Origin: Callipepla californica brunnescens
Lineage: Eukaryota > Chordata > Aves > Galliformes > Odontophoridae
Assembly (NCBI GenBank): GCA_023055505.1
Contig: JALIRH010000148.1
Span: 310,001-374,000 of the forward strand
Reading direction: 5' to 3'
DNA length: 64,000 bases
Shown: in pieces, positions 48,922 through 60,134 of the stretch
How the letters are laid out: the number at the start of each line of letters is the position of its first letter
Numbering within the stretch: the stretch's first letter is position 1
Program-made: the position numbers and the translations under genes
Notes under the pieces: model-generated
The model's input: the letters and a program-made list of their open reading frames with translations, nothing else
Databases searched by the model: none
Told to the model about the DNA's origin: nothing

Positions 48922-48970
48922 TATGTGCAATGACTTCTCTCAGATTTTCCAGCTGTGTCAGTTTGTGATG
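48922..48970 (+). pseudogene. XPO1: XPO1 copy, first recognisable exon
   Basis: Acceptor TTTTTTTTTATAG, then T ATG TGC..., reading MCNDFSQIFQLCQFVM, donor GTAAGT at 48971. The phase matches the parent (serine codon split). It corresponds to about residues 198-213 of human XPO1. No earlier XPO1 exon is visible upstream. Confidence 0.9.
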
Positions 48971-49061
48971 GTAAGTATGGTATTTTTGTATTTAACCTTT
49001 TCCTGCCCACCCCCAGCCAGCCATGCCTGGTAATATTGTACGCACTGTTCTGTCTTTACAG

Positions 49062-49181
49062 GAAAACTCCCAAAATGCTCCTTTAATTCAGGCCACTTTG
49101 GAAACTTTGCTGCGATTTCTGAACTGGATTCCTCTGGGATATGTGTATGAGACTAAGTTAATCAGCACACTAATATACAAG
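49062..49181 (+). pseudogene. XPO1: XPO1 copy, exon ENSQNAP...
   Basis: Forty intact codons beginning ENSQNAPLIQATLETLLRF and ending LISTLIYK. Acceptor CTTTACAG, donor GTGTGT. Only a few conservative changes from the parent protein are evident. Confidence 0.93.
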
Positions 49182-49278
49182 GTGTGTATGTAATTTCTGA
49201 TCGTTTTTTAGTATAAAAGTTGCAAAAAGCATGGCATATAACACTTGTGTAAAATTCTTTCTTTTAAGAACTACTGAG

Positions 49279-49407
49279 GAAAGAAATGTTCCCATGTTTT
49301 GGAAGGTCTCTTTAAAGTCCCTCACAGAGATTGCAGGCAGCAGTGTAAGCCAGTATGAAGAGCAACATGTGACCCTTTTTACCTTGACCATGATGCAGTT
49401 AAAACAG
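49279..49407 (+). pseudogene. XPO1: XPO1 copy, exon with altered acceptor
   Basis: Forty-three codons, the parental length, ending MMQLKQ before donor GTAATG. The first two codons read ER where XPO1 has FL. The acceptor is CTACTGAG, with a poorer pyrimidine tract close to it. An alternative AG at 49267-49268 (CTTTTAAG) would shift the frame. The body reads NVPMFWKVSLKSLTEIAG. Confidence 0.85.
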
Positions 49408-49689
49408 GTAATGTTTTAGCAAATGTTTTTTTTTTTCGACTCCTACTTTTAGCAATCTAGTTCAATTGGCAAAGCTCTTGAGAAATTGTACATTTCATTG
49501 TGTTGTTTTTGTGTGTTTGCTTATGGCTTGATCAGGAGACATAAATTTGTATGAGTCTGAGGAACAGCTGCATTTCTGCAGGATTTATTAATTTTGTTGA
49601 ATTAAAGATTTGTTTTGTGTTCTCAGGTTGTCTGAGAAAACTGGTGGCAGGTGGGCAAGGTGCTGCTATGTCCTCAGCACACGTTATTT

Positions 49690-50155
49690 AAGTGTACTGA
49701 AATGCCAGAATCAGGGATCTCCTGGAAAGAGACCAGTGGAGGGCTACAAAGATGATAAAGGGCATGGAACACTTTTCTTGTGAGGAAAGGCTGAGAGACC
49801 TGGGTCTGTGTGGCCTGGAGAAAAGAAGACTCAGAGGGGATCTTATTAATGTGTGCTTATAAATAACTTAAGTGTGGGAGACAAAGGGACACGGCCAGCC
49901 TCTTTTCTGTGGTGTGTAGGGACCAGGACAAGGGGACTTGGCTGGAAAGCTTGGGCGTAGGAAGTTCTGCTCCAGTGTGCAAAAGAACTTCTTCAAAGCG
50001 CAAGCGACAGAGCAGTGGAACGGGCTGCCTGGAGGGGTTGTGAAGTCTCCTTCTCTGGAGGTGTCCAAAGGCCTGTCTGCATGCCTACCTGTGTAACCTG
50101 CTCCCTGTAGAGCCTGCTTTGCACGGGGCTTCCACAGTTCTGTGGTTCTGCAGAT
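49690..50155 (+). mobile_element. CR1 LINE fragment in an intron of the XPO1 copy, plus strand
   Basis: GAGGAAAGGCTGAGAGACCT, TGGCCTGGAGAAAAGAAGAC and AGCAGTGGAACGGGCTGCCT follow the CR1 3' region in forward order. The boundaries are approximate and the terminal repeat is lost. Confidence 0.8.
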
Positions 50156-50966
50156 GATGCTCTGAGACTCTGAATGCAAATACGTTCAGCCTAAGCTCTT
50201 ACTTAAAATAACAGTTGAATTCTTAATTGAGTAATTAGCGTGTTTTGCAACTCACAGATTGTTTTTTGGTTTTTTTTTTTGGTTTTTTTGTTTTTTTTGT
50301 TTTTTTTTAGCACAGCTGTCGCATATGAATTTGAAGCAGGCTTTCTGAGAGAGACCTTTCTTAGGGAGTTAGAGAACAGTGAAAACCAGAATGCTGGCAG
50401 CAGCAAAGGTGATGAATTTTCTCACCATTCTTTAGCTTAACGGTATCGACCCTGAGCAACACTGACAGTGTTTCAGTTTTATAACAATAGAATTTGAAAA
50501 GTGGTGGACTTTTGAAGGAGGTACCTCAGAGATATTTGGTAGATGACTGAAAAATAGTAGCGTTTTTTTCTAGGTAGTCTTTGCAAATTCATAAATATTT
50601 AAAGTGAAATCTTTCCTATTATTTAACATGCTGACTGCCGTGTTATGAGGCACAGGTAAGAAACACGTTTTTGGAACAGTTGTGCTTGATATCAGTTAAA
50701 AATGTCTTAGAAGAGATGCTTCCCTTGTCTTTGCTGTTCCAAGAGGTAGGCAAAGGTAGGTTCATCAGAACTTCAGTGTCTGTTTGCTCCTTTCCTGAAC
50801 TGTCCATCTTGGAGACAAGCATCAAGCAGGAGCGGGAGGGCTTTGGAGGAAGGCCCTGGTGGAAGGGAGTTTTTTTCAGAGGGAAAAAAGCAGAATGATT
50901 GGTGTGCAGTAGTTGTGCTTACATGTGAAATAGAACATTGATTTTTGTCTGTCTTCGTTTCGTTAG

Positions 50967-51125
50967 GTGCTTCCATTAAATGCCAATATCCGACTTTCCT
51001 GCTCAGATGGAAAAGATGATGAACAGAACTTCACTCCGAATCTCAGTTTGTTTCTCTGCACGTTTCTCAGGGAACACGGTCAACCTGTAGAAAAAAGGTT
51101 CAATCTGAGGGAAACGTTCATGGAG
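50967..51125 (+). pseudogene. XPO1: XPO1 copy, exon VLPLNANIRL...
   Basis: Fifty-three codons, the parental length, with acceptor CGTTAG and donor GTAAGT. Begins with Val where XPO1 has Met, then LPLNANIRLSCSDGKDDEQN, and ends NLRETFME. Several non-conservative changes, but no break. Confidence 0.93.
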
Positions 51126-53457
51126 GTAAGTTGCATGGTTTATGCAGTTCCAAAGTAGAGGTTTCTCATAGTCCAGTAATGCGATACTGATACGACCTCC
51201 AGATTGTTGTGCATGTACTGGCTAGAAGAAGTTTTTCGCCATGAGCAGTAAATTCCATGATTACAAGAAACCTGTCAGATTTTTCCAAGTGTGCTTTAGT
51301 AGCAGTCTATGTTCATTGCTGCTATCCTAAAAGAACCTGTGCAAAACATCTGTTTTTCTTTCTCTCTTCTTACTTGTCTTTCCTTTAACGTGTAAATACA
51401 GCTTTAAAGTTCTTTCAGTGAATTTCTGTGTCACCTTTTTTCCACGGATACCAAAAATATTTTGGTCTAACTCAGGCATACAGGCAGCTGCTGCTGTGGT
51501 TTGTGTCTGTTTGTGTGTGAAGCAGTGTACTTTGTTTTTATTCAACATCCAAACTTGGTTTCTAGGGTACAGCACGTGCCATTCTCCAGCTCTTCTGCCC
51601 TGCTGTAGCTTCTTGCCTAAATCGTAATTTCCCAGATGTTGACTGAATATGCTTAGAGTATTGTCCTTGTGGTCTGTGTTTAGTTTCAGTGTCGTAAGCA
51701 CGGCCTTTAATGCTGGAGCTCTAGGAAGTGCTACTTAACAGGCACGCTTTCTGTAGTGTTAAGGGTCTTGGTGGAGGACCTATGTTCCACTTGGTGACCT
51801 TTCTCTCCTATCCCTGAGCTCCTATGGGATGAAACTGTCTCTATAGGCCCTTGTAGCAGTCTCTGTGCTGTCCCAGAGTTGAGCCGTGTACAGGTGTGGA
51901 GGCCATAGGTTGAGGAACATGCCTGAGACAGACTCAAAACAAAAACAAAAACAAAAAAACAAAACAAAACATGCTATCAACCTGGAGACCAGTTTTTCAT
52001 TGGTTGGGTCTGTCTTGTAGGTACAGTGCTTGGAAGGTATCTAGATTCTTGTCTCTTTCCATCTGATGCTTGCAACACATTTCTTCTCCTGGTAGCCCTT
52101 TACCGTATATATCTACATGTTTGCAAATAGCAAATTATAGCTCATTTAGAGAACTGATTGATTGATTGTTTCTTGCTCTATTTAACAAAAAACCAAACAA
52201 AAGCCAAGCAAAAAGCTTTTATGTGGAATTCCTTTCCTCAGAATTAGGAACTTTTGCAAAATAATTGTCAATCAAGAACGCTCGTTTCAACTTGTGTGGA
52301 GACATTATGAAGAATCTGAATTTGAATGTGCTCTGTGTATGCAAGTTGGAGCACAGTCTTCAAATCTTGTCCAGCAGACAATATTACATGAAGATAGCTA
52401 AAATTGACATCTTTAAATGGACATCTGCAAAACTCAGTTCTGAACAATTTAGGATGTTGAAATGTTCCACAAAATTTGTTAGAGTGGCTTAAACTTGCTG
52501 CAGATTTCACTGCTGTAACTCACAGTGTGACAGATCATAGTGTGGGGAAAAAAGCCTTCTAAAAGTAGCTGTGCAGTTCTGATCTGGTTATTCCTACTCT
52601 GGATGCAGCTGATCTTCTGGAATTGCTGTGTGGGTTCATTGGAGCCTTCTAGACTAGTGGGAGAAGCTGGATAAGCTATGTAAAGTGAAATTGCTGACAG
52701 CAATGGATGTGTGTGGGAATAATGTGAAGGTGGTTTTGAATCCCTGTGTCAGGGAGGGATCTCAGCTAGAGATGTCGAATCAGACCTCTGCCTGAAATGC
52801 TTTGAATTGCTGAGTGCCTTAGCTATGAAAACAAAATCTACTTTATAAATTGCTCCGTTCTGTTTGGTTCACTGGTAGGCTCAGAGCTTTTCAGTCTGCA
52901 TGGTGGCTGTTTAGTTGGTGACGGTGACAATGTTCTCGTAGATGTCTTGCACTGGATGCAGGTAAGCAGTGTGGTTTCTGAAGGTTTTCTTCCAGATTCC
53001 CAGAGGGTTTGGAAAGCAGAGCAGCAGTAAGTATTGAGAACAGCAGTCCTTCAAAGAAACATTTAAGGGTTGTTTCTTTTTCTCTTGAGGATCTAAAAGA
53101 AAACGTCTAGTAGAAGCTCAGAGGGTGGGTGGAATTCTGATAATACAGAAAGGGATGAATTTGGCAATTGCATTTTGGTTTTTTTAGATATCTTTAGACT
53201 AGTCTACTTCAGAATTGATGCTCACGTTCAAAATGACATCAGCTGACACGGTGCTGTGCTTTGTTTAGTTGCTCCATTGCTCATAACTTTGACTAGTAAG
53301 TAAACATCCCTGCAGTGTTGCTGTACCTCGTTAATGAATTGTACTCTCATTCAGCATTTTATCGGTCTTTGGATCACAAAACTTGAAGTGATGTGCTTTT
53401 AATCTACTTCTGTGTTCAAAGTAATTAGTAAATAGATGCTTGAAACACTTTTTCCAG

Positions 53458-53655
53458 GCTCTTCATTATATGTGATTGGTATCGGAAGTAGAAGAAACTG
53501 AAGTTTCCAAGCTTTGTCTTGAACATTGGAATCATTTAGCTGCTGAGCTCTGCAGGGAAAGTCCGTTCTCACCATCTGCTTCTCCACTGCTTTCTGGAAG
53601 TCAGCACTTTGATGTTCCTCCAAGGAGACAGTTTTATTTGCCTGGATTATCCAAG
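53458..53655 (+). pseudogene. XPO1: XPO1 copy, exon with premature TGA
   Basis: Sixty-six codons, the parental length, with acceptor TTTTTCCAG and donor GTAATC. After ALHYM the sixth codon is TGA (53473-53475) where XPO1 has Leu. The rest is readable (LVSEVEETEVSKLCLEHW, then SGSQHFDVPPRR). The stop alone disables any protein reading through from the upstream exons. Confidence 0.95.
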
Positions 53656-54736
53656 GTAATCCACGCTTAAGTACAAATACTGTGCAAGTTTGGACACTGT
53701 TCCTAAATTCAGAGGCTTCTCTGTGTGAAGGCTGACTTCAGAAAAGTTCCCTTCCTTTGGTAACTGCTGGTTGATTCAGTGCAGTATTAGTAGTCCTGCA
53801 GATAAACATAAAAGAATACACATATATATGGTTTATGTAAACATACCAAACGTATTTTCTTCCATGTGAGCAGCTCAGAAGCTGCATTGTAACTTTGTAA
53901 TGACAGATGCATTGTCACTGACTCAGTTGTTGAAGAGCTACAGTGAAAACTAAAGCGGCAGGTGTTTGAGGAAAAAACGTGCTTGTACTGCTCTGTGTTC
54001 TTCAGTGAGCTGCCCTGTCTAGCAAACAAATGGATGAGAATAATTGAATGGGGAATGTCATATTCTGAATTTTAGGCTGATGAATCCCTCAGTCACGAAA
54101 AAGACCTGAATCCATACAGCCTTTTCACTGTGAACATTTTGGAGAGAAAATCTGGCTTATGCTGAAATATTTTGCTTTAGGAATGCCACAGACGCAGGAA
54201 GGAAGCACTAATGAAGTAAGAGTAACCTTAACGAAGCAAAGTAACGTGCGCTGCTTTGAACCAACTAGCACCTTCTCTTCTGCTGCTTAAATTTTAGTAA
54301 GTGTGTGTGGAAAGAGCATGGGAAGAAGACGTTGCCTACAGAAGTGAAACGTGTCACTGTTATGCCATAGGCAGAGAGGATTTAGTTTCCCCTGCTTGCT
54401 GTGTAACACCTGTATGTTTATCAGTATCAGCTGGTTGCTCAGTGCTCAGCACTTCGGGTTGCTGCAGTCTGCCCTGCAGCAGTTATTAGTTGCATCTAAA
54501 TCACATGACTGAAAATGCAGTGTTCTTTGTTTGATTGAAACTTAAGCAATTGTCCTGATCCTAAACTGGGGCAGCTGGTTTGTTTTTTCTTTTTCTTTTT
54601 TTTCTTAAATTATTTTGTCTTTGAGCTGGATAATAGCAACTGCTTTCTTGTATTGTTATTGCAGCTTATTTTAGCCTTTATGCTGCTCATCTAGTCTGTG
54701 AACTTGGGAGAAAACTAATCGTATGTTATATTGTAG

Positions 54737-54893
54737 GATCTCCTGGGACTCTGTGAAGAAAAGAGAGGAACAGACAATAAAGCCATTATTGCATCAAATA
54801 TAATGTACATAGTAGGCCAACACCCACGTTTTGTGAGAGCTCACTGGGAGTTTTTGAAGGCAGCAGTCAGCAAGTTCTTTGTGCTTCTGCATG
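54737..54893 (+). pseudogene. XPO1: XPO1 copy, exon carrying the leptomycin-site Cys
   Basis: Begins [20 protein letters not shown] and ends in CATG before donor GTGACC, 52 codons plus one base as in the parent. The Cys corresponds to Cys528 of human XPO1 in the export-signal groove. The exons that should lie just before it (about 107 residues, parent VRLLMVSRMAK to VTVIK) are not found in the 1.1 kb upstream. Confidence 0.93.
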
Positions 54894-55007
54894 GTGACCA
54901 TCTCTTTCACTTGCTGTTCTGACTTTCTGAATGAAAAACAGAGGATGCTCAGTATATGTGCATGTCTGGGGGAAATAGAAAGCAGTAACTGATGTGATTT
55001 AATTTAG

Positions 55008-55185
55008 AAACCCACGATGGAGTCCAGGATATGGCTTGTGAGATACGGCTTGTGATACCTTGATAAAAATAGCACAGAAGTGCCGCCGACATTTTGTTCA
55101 GATTCAGGTGGGAGAAGTGATGCCTTGCATTGATGAAATCTTGACCAATATTAATACGGTCATCTGCGACCTTCAGCCACATCAG
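55008..55185 (+). pseudogene. XPO1: XPO1 copy, exon with 14-bp duplication
   Basis: 178 bases, exactly 14 more than the parental exon length I derive (164). GGCTTGTGAGATAC (55033-55046) is followed at once by GGCTTGTGATACC, so a near-tandem 14-bp duplication shifts the frame. Downstream of it, IKIAQKCRRHFVQIQVGEVM is clearly XPO1 again in the other frame. Donor GTACAT. Confidence 0.93.
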
Positions 55186-55968
55186 GTACATTGAATTCAG
55201 GAGTGTGAGTGAAGGCAGTCAGCATCGTGACACATCAAAAATGAAGTGGTAGTAGACTTTAAGACTTGAATTGTGTTTCTCAGTCACGGTGTGTGTCAGT
55301 AAGAGTGTTATGTTACAGGTGGTATGGTCAGATTCATTCTCCTTCCAAGAATTCTAATTAAGATCTTAATAATGCAAGGACTGATGAGTTGAAATTCTTT
55401 ATGTCTAGAATGCTTTTAAATGAGACGGTAAATGTAAATTTGAGGTCTTGATTAGTGAAGGAGAATATTCTGCTGTGGTAGTGCACTTATGGGTCTGGCA
55501 TGTGCAGGGGAGAGAGGGTATTTGCAGGGGAATGTGCTCTGATGGAGTGCAGTGCACGCACAGCATGGGCTGATGCATTGCAGTAACTTGGGAATGTTGG
55601 GCAGAGGAGGTAATGAGTTCCAGCTTCTGTTTTTCCTGCACTTGAGTCAGCCCAAAGTTCTGTGACAGAAAGAAATGGAACTATGGTAAGAGAAAGCACG
55701 TACCTGAGATGGCTGACTTCAGGATATGGTGGTAAAACCAAGGACGCCTCTGGGATGTACACAGTAGCATTGGAGGGGAGGGGAGGCTCACTTTAAATGT
55801 GGAGCAAGTAAGGAAAGGATGAAGAATGATCTTGTGAATTCAGGTGGGAAGTGGGTATTTAGTCACTGGAAACTCATTTTTAACTTTTACTACCTGCTAG
55901 TTTTGAACGTGGTAAATTTTTGGTTAGTCTTCCTTAACTTTCTGTTTGACTTCTTGTTTTCCAATCAG

Positions 55969-56103
55969 GTGCATCCGTTCTATGGAGCAGTAGGATACGT
56001 GGTTGGGACGCAGACAGACCGGACTGTACAGGAGCATCTGATGGAAAAACACATGCTGCTCCCTAATCCAGTATGGGACTGCAGAATTCAACAGGCAACA
56101 AAA
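55969..56103 (+). pseudogene. XPO1: XPO1 copy, exon VHPFYGAVGY...
   Basis: Forty-five intact codons of parental length, with acceptor CCAATCAG and donor GTGAGA. Contains TVQEHLMEKHMLLPNPVWD. Confidence 0.92.
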
Positions 56104-56427
56104 GTGAGACCGTAAATTTTAAGCATATTCAATTAAAGTAAAACTGCTGCATGTTTGTTGTTATTACTTTTTTTTTTTTTTTTTTTACCCCTGGAATGTG
56201 GTGAACTTGGCTGTGGTGAACTTTTATAAAGCAATGGTTGATCTGTCAGTAGAAGTGTTGAAGGAGACCTAAACAACTGAGGCTGGTTTAACTCCAGTTT
56301 AAGGAACTTTAGAGAACACGGTTTAACGCAGTGTGTAAGATAAACACGTGAAAGTGACCGTTTTTGTATTAGAAGATAAATGGCATTTTTAATGACTGAA
56401 TGGAGTCAGCTCAGTTCTTTTCCACAG

Positions 56428-56611
56428 AATGTTGATGTTCTGAAGGATCCTGAAGCTGTTACGCAGCTTGGTAGCATTCTGAAAACCAGTGTAAGGGCAT
56501 GGAAAGCAGCTGGCCGCCCCTTTGTGATTCAGCTGGGAAGAATTGATTTAGATGTGCTGAATGTGTACAAGTGCCCAAGTGAGAATATTTCTGCAGCTCT
56601 TGAGGCTGACG
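56428..56611 (+). pseudogene. XPO1: XPO1 copy, exon NVDVLKDPEAV...
   Basis: Intact frame with acceptor TTTCCACAG and donor GTAAGA. Reads NVDVLKDPEAVTQLGSILKT and FVIQLGRIDLDVLNVYKC. Phase 1 end, compatible with the next exon. Confidence 0.92.
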
Positions 56612-57963
56612 GTAAGAAATTCCATGTCCTTCGTAACACTGGGATGGGCAGTGCACGTAAACAGGTTGTGAATTTGCTGGGTTTATCTCACTGTGTGTCT
56701 CTGGTTGGTGGTGGTTTTTGTTGTTTCATTGTGTGTGCATTTGGGCAAGAGAATGACTGAAAATGTGCTTGCTTAGGTTCTTGTTTTTGTTAGGCAGATG
56801 TTTTATTCAAAGAAACTGAAGGATACAGGAGACTGCTGACTAATAGCAGTCTTGTGGAGACACAGTTGTAAGTTCAGACTTAGTCTTTTTGAACAAGACC
56901 CCAGTATGTTGGCAGAGTTCTGGTTTGGTGATATTCTGTTCCTGAAACAGCTTTATTACAGAAGTGTGACTTCAGTGAAGATGCCTCAAATTTCCAGTAA
57001 ACTAGACTGGTAATCACTGAGAAGGAATTAGAAGCTACCCAAGTTACCTAACCACTTTTACGTGGAAAAAATTGGGTCTATGATATCGAAGTGGAATGTG
57101 CTGCTGTAGCATTCCCTGACAAATGAGGTGACTTGGTTATTGGAGCTGTGTTACCACAGATTTTTCTTACCCATGCAAATAATACACCTTGAAGTAGCTT
57201 CTCAGAACTTAATGCATTCTTTTGATTCTGCAGCTCTAATTGCCAGAAGGTGCTCAAACCAAAACTAAAACACAACAACAACAGAAATAGGAAGCAGTTG
57301 CTAGGACTTCTAGTCCTGACATTTTACTAGAGCAAGAGCTGTTGTGATTGCACTTGCCTCTGAGCGTGTTCTCACAGCTGTTATCTCTGATGCCAGCAGA
57401 AGCAATTCTACCCTTGTTTCCCTGGCTGCAGCCTGGTGAGGTTTTCCTTGGATATACTGTTACGATTGTGTGGCTGTGCACTCAATTAGAGCAAGTTCTA
57501 CTGATGAGACTTACATGGACTTGGATGTGAGAAAATGAAGTAAGAATTGGGCTCCTCGTGGTAAAGACAAGTTTGAATGATTATGTTTGTGACAAAATCA
57601 GGAACGTGCTTTAGAACACTGTATAGGTTGGTTCTTCTCATCACACAGTGAGAACCAGAGGTAAGCATGAACCTGAGAGCTGAACGAACATTCCCTTCCT
57701 TGAAAAAGAAGCTGCAGCATTGTGTCCGAGTTGTGGTGTCAGAGTGTGCTGTCAGCAGTAGCACTGGAATACTAAATTGCAACTTGGATCCATGGAGCTG
57801 AAGTAATGGGGAGACAGTTTTAATCTGCATAATATGAAGGAGAGATCTTCCTTCTTTGTCATTTGGGTATAAAAATGAAACGTTCTAAATTGTATGGGAC
57901 GAGTTCAAGGGAATCTGTTGACACGTCTTCACCCAGATTCAGTGAAGCTTTGCAACTTTTCAG

Positions 57964-58070
57964 GTGAAGTGGAAACAAAGCAGCCCTTGGTTAGAAGGAT
58001 GAGGACTGTAAAAAGGGAAACCTTAAAACAGACTTCTGGCTGGGTGAGCAGGTCCAGCGATCCTCAGATG
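57964..58070 (+). pseudogene. XPO1: XPO1 copy, exon ...TKQPLVRRMRTVKRE
   Basis: 107 bases in the expected phase, with acceptor CTTTTCAG and donor GTAAGT. Reads EVETKQPLVRRMRTVKRETL and ends GWVSRSSDPQM. Confidence 0.92.
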
Positions 58071-58458
58071 GTAAGTAAATGTTTCATACAAATAGTTTGT
58101 ACGACACATTCAGGAGGAACTCTGCTCTTGTGCTGCAGTGCAGTTAACACTGTTCTGTTCACAGGAACTAGTTTCAGACCTCTGCAGTATCTGCAGGAAG
58201 GATGAAAAGCTGTGATCATACAGGGGTAGGCCTGAGCTGTGTTTGGAGTGCTTCAGGTAGTGTCAGCTGAGAGCAGTCCTAAGGCAAAGCAGGAAGGTGT
58301 AAGAGAGCCCTCAGGCGACCACTGCTGGATGAACACAGTGTGTGGGAAGCATGTGGACGTGTAACTTTACTTGGAGCTTCTTTCAGAACTGCTGTGTCAT
58401 TGTGTGAGGCTTTGTTGGGTAACTGTACTGCTCTAACCATGCCTTGCTCTTGATTTAG

Positions 58459-58662
58459 GTTGCTGCAAACTTTGTTCCTCCCTTGTTGGGTGCCGCTCTC
58501 GTTGACTCGTTGACTACCAGGGAAAATGTTCCAGCTGCTAGAGAGCCTGCAGTACTCAGTGCTGTGGCTGTCGCTGTAAACAAGCTGGGTGGGCACATTG
58601 CTGCTGAAACACCTCAGATCTTTGATGCTGTTTTTGAGTGCACGTTAAATATGATCAATAAG
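58459..58662 (+). pseudogene. XPO1: XPO1 copy, exon with 9-bp net insertion
   Basis: 204 bases against 195 in the parent. The extra bases lie around GTTGACTCGTTGACTACC (an 8-bp tandem duplication plus one further base), so the frame shifts and is restored within a few codons. The flanks read VAANFVPPLLGAALVD and ENVPAAREPAVLSAV, and the exon ends QIFDAVFECTLNMINK. Donor GTATTC. Confidence 0.9.
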
Positions 58663-59491
58663 GTATTCATATGTAAATTTTGGATAAAGGAAAAAAAAAC
58701 AAAAGGGATTTTATATGAAGAGTACTAGTCTTTGGGTATTGCAAGAAAGGGGTCAGGGCATGTTATGCTATGTAGTTTACATAGCGTTATTCTGTTCTAT
58801 GGAAATTAAGGTGAGGTTCATGAATTCTGGCTGTCTAGGTGAATGTCTTAATCTCACTGACTTAATTTCTTGATGCAGCTCTGAAATGAAATTAGGAGTT
58901 GTTTTTCTGTTCCTGGACCTTGGAATGTCATGGTGCTGGAAGCTGAAGTATACTTTAAGTGCATTCATATGTACTTCGAGTGTAAGTATTGATTAGTTCT
59001 TTAAATATTTCTTTGCTGATTTCCGTAGCTGCTAGAGTTTCTGTGTTACGGTTTACAGCAGGCACTTGCACAGTGCCGTTTTGCAGCAGTGTGAATCAGA
59101 AAGTGTGTCCCTGTGGTGGCTGGGTGCTTAACTGCTGAGGCCGTCTGTCCTGTGCCTGTGGAGCAAGTGGTAATTAATGTTGGGCACTGACAAAATGTGG
59201 TTCACCCTGCTGACACTGTGTAAGTCCAGAAAATGGTCTTATCAAGCTGTGGTGGTGAAAGTATGGGGAAAAACTTTGCTGGGAATCTGGGAACTGCATC
59301 CTTTGTTTTGTTTTTAGATTTCTTTAAACCTGAGATCTAAATGCTATTCCGTATTGGATGCTGACTCACTCATAGCAGGTGATGTTGTGGTAAATCTTTG
59401 AGCTGTTCAGAAAGCTTGACTGACTGACTGGTGTGTGTTCTTTTTTTCCTCCCCCCCTTCTTTCCCTCTGCCCCCCCCACCCCGCTCTCAG

Positions 59492-59503
59492 GACTTTGAA
59501 GAA
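59492..59503 (+). pseudogene. XPO1: XPO1 copy, remnant of the exon starting DFEE
   Basis: After acceptor CCGCTCTCAG only four codons (DFEE) match XPO1. The following 158 bases do not resemble the remaining ~50 residues of that exon and contain a different open stretch ending in TGA. Either the exon was replaced by a deletion or insertion, or the four-codon match is chance. Confidence 0.5.
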
Positions 59504-59661
59504 GTGGCTTCCTCCCTCTGCTGGCTGCTTGAGGAAATGATGAGTGGAACACTTGCCAGTGCTCGTCAGAATTTTTGGGGTGTTTGTCTTGCTTTGAAGA
59601 GGCAGAAAGATGCATGAAGCTTTTGGTGTAATTTTGTTCATCTGTTATGCAAATTCTTCAG

Positions 59662-59796
59662 GACTTCAGATACTTTATACTCTGCTACAAGATGCTGCAC
59701 AGGAAGAGGCTGCTGCTCAGAGTTTCTGTCAGACGTATTTCTGTGATATTCTTCAGCACATCTTCTCTGTTGTAACAGACGCTTCACACACTGCTG
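59662..59796 (+). pseudogene. XPO1: XPO1 copy, exon GLQILYTLLQ...
   Basis: Acceptor ATTCTTCAG, donor GTAAGA. Reads LQILYTLLQDAAQEEAAAQ and TYFCDILQHIFSVVTDASH, with parental length and phase. Confidence 0.93.
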
Positions 59797-59896
59797 GTAA
59801 GATTGTGAGCCAGATGGAAACAAACCTTTCAGACGTCAAAATGTTGCATTCCTGTTCTGAATCATCACAACATATGTATGATTTTGGTCTGGTCAG

Positions 59897-60056
59897 ATTT
59901 GACAATGCACGCATCAATCCCTGCATATATGTACAACTTGGTAGAAGAGGGAAAAATAAGTACTCCATTAGATCCTGGAAATCCAGTGAACAACCAGATG
60001 TTTATTGAGGAGTACGTTGCTGATCTCCTCAGATCTGCGTATGCTCATCTGCAGGA
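59897..60056 (+). pseudogene. XPO1: XPO1 copy, exon LTMHASIPAY...
   Basis: Acceptor GGTCAG, donor GTGAGT. Reads LTMHASIPAYMYNLVEEGK, PLDPGNPVNNQMFIEEYVAD and ends SAYAHLQ plus two bases. A Gly at the junction is replaced by Asp. No internal break. Confidence 0.93.
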
Positions 60057-60134
60057 GTGAGTGTGCTGTAGCTGTTTTATACTTCTGTGTGGATACTTAC
60101 GTCTTGAAATACTAATGGATATTCTTACTGTTAG

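Noticed and set aside
50240..50440. An ORF after a T/G-rich run with an acceptor-like TTTTTTAG, reading EFEAGFLRETFLRELENSEN
   Set aside because: Not an XPO1 exon, no donor at a sensible position and no known homologue. Long T-runs often mimic acceptors.
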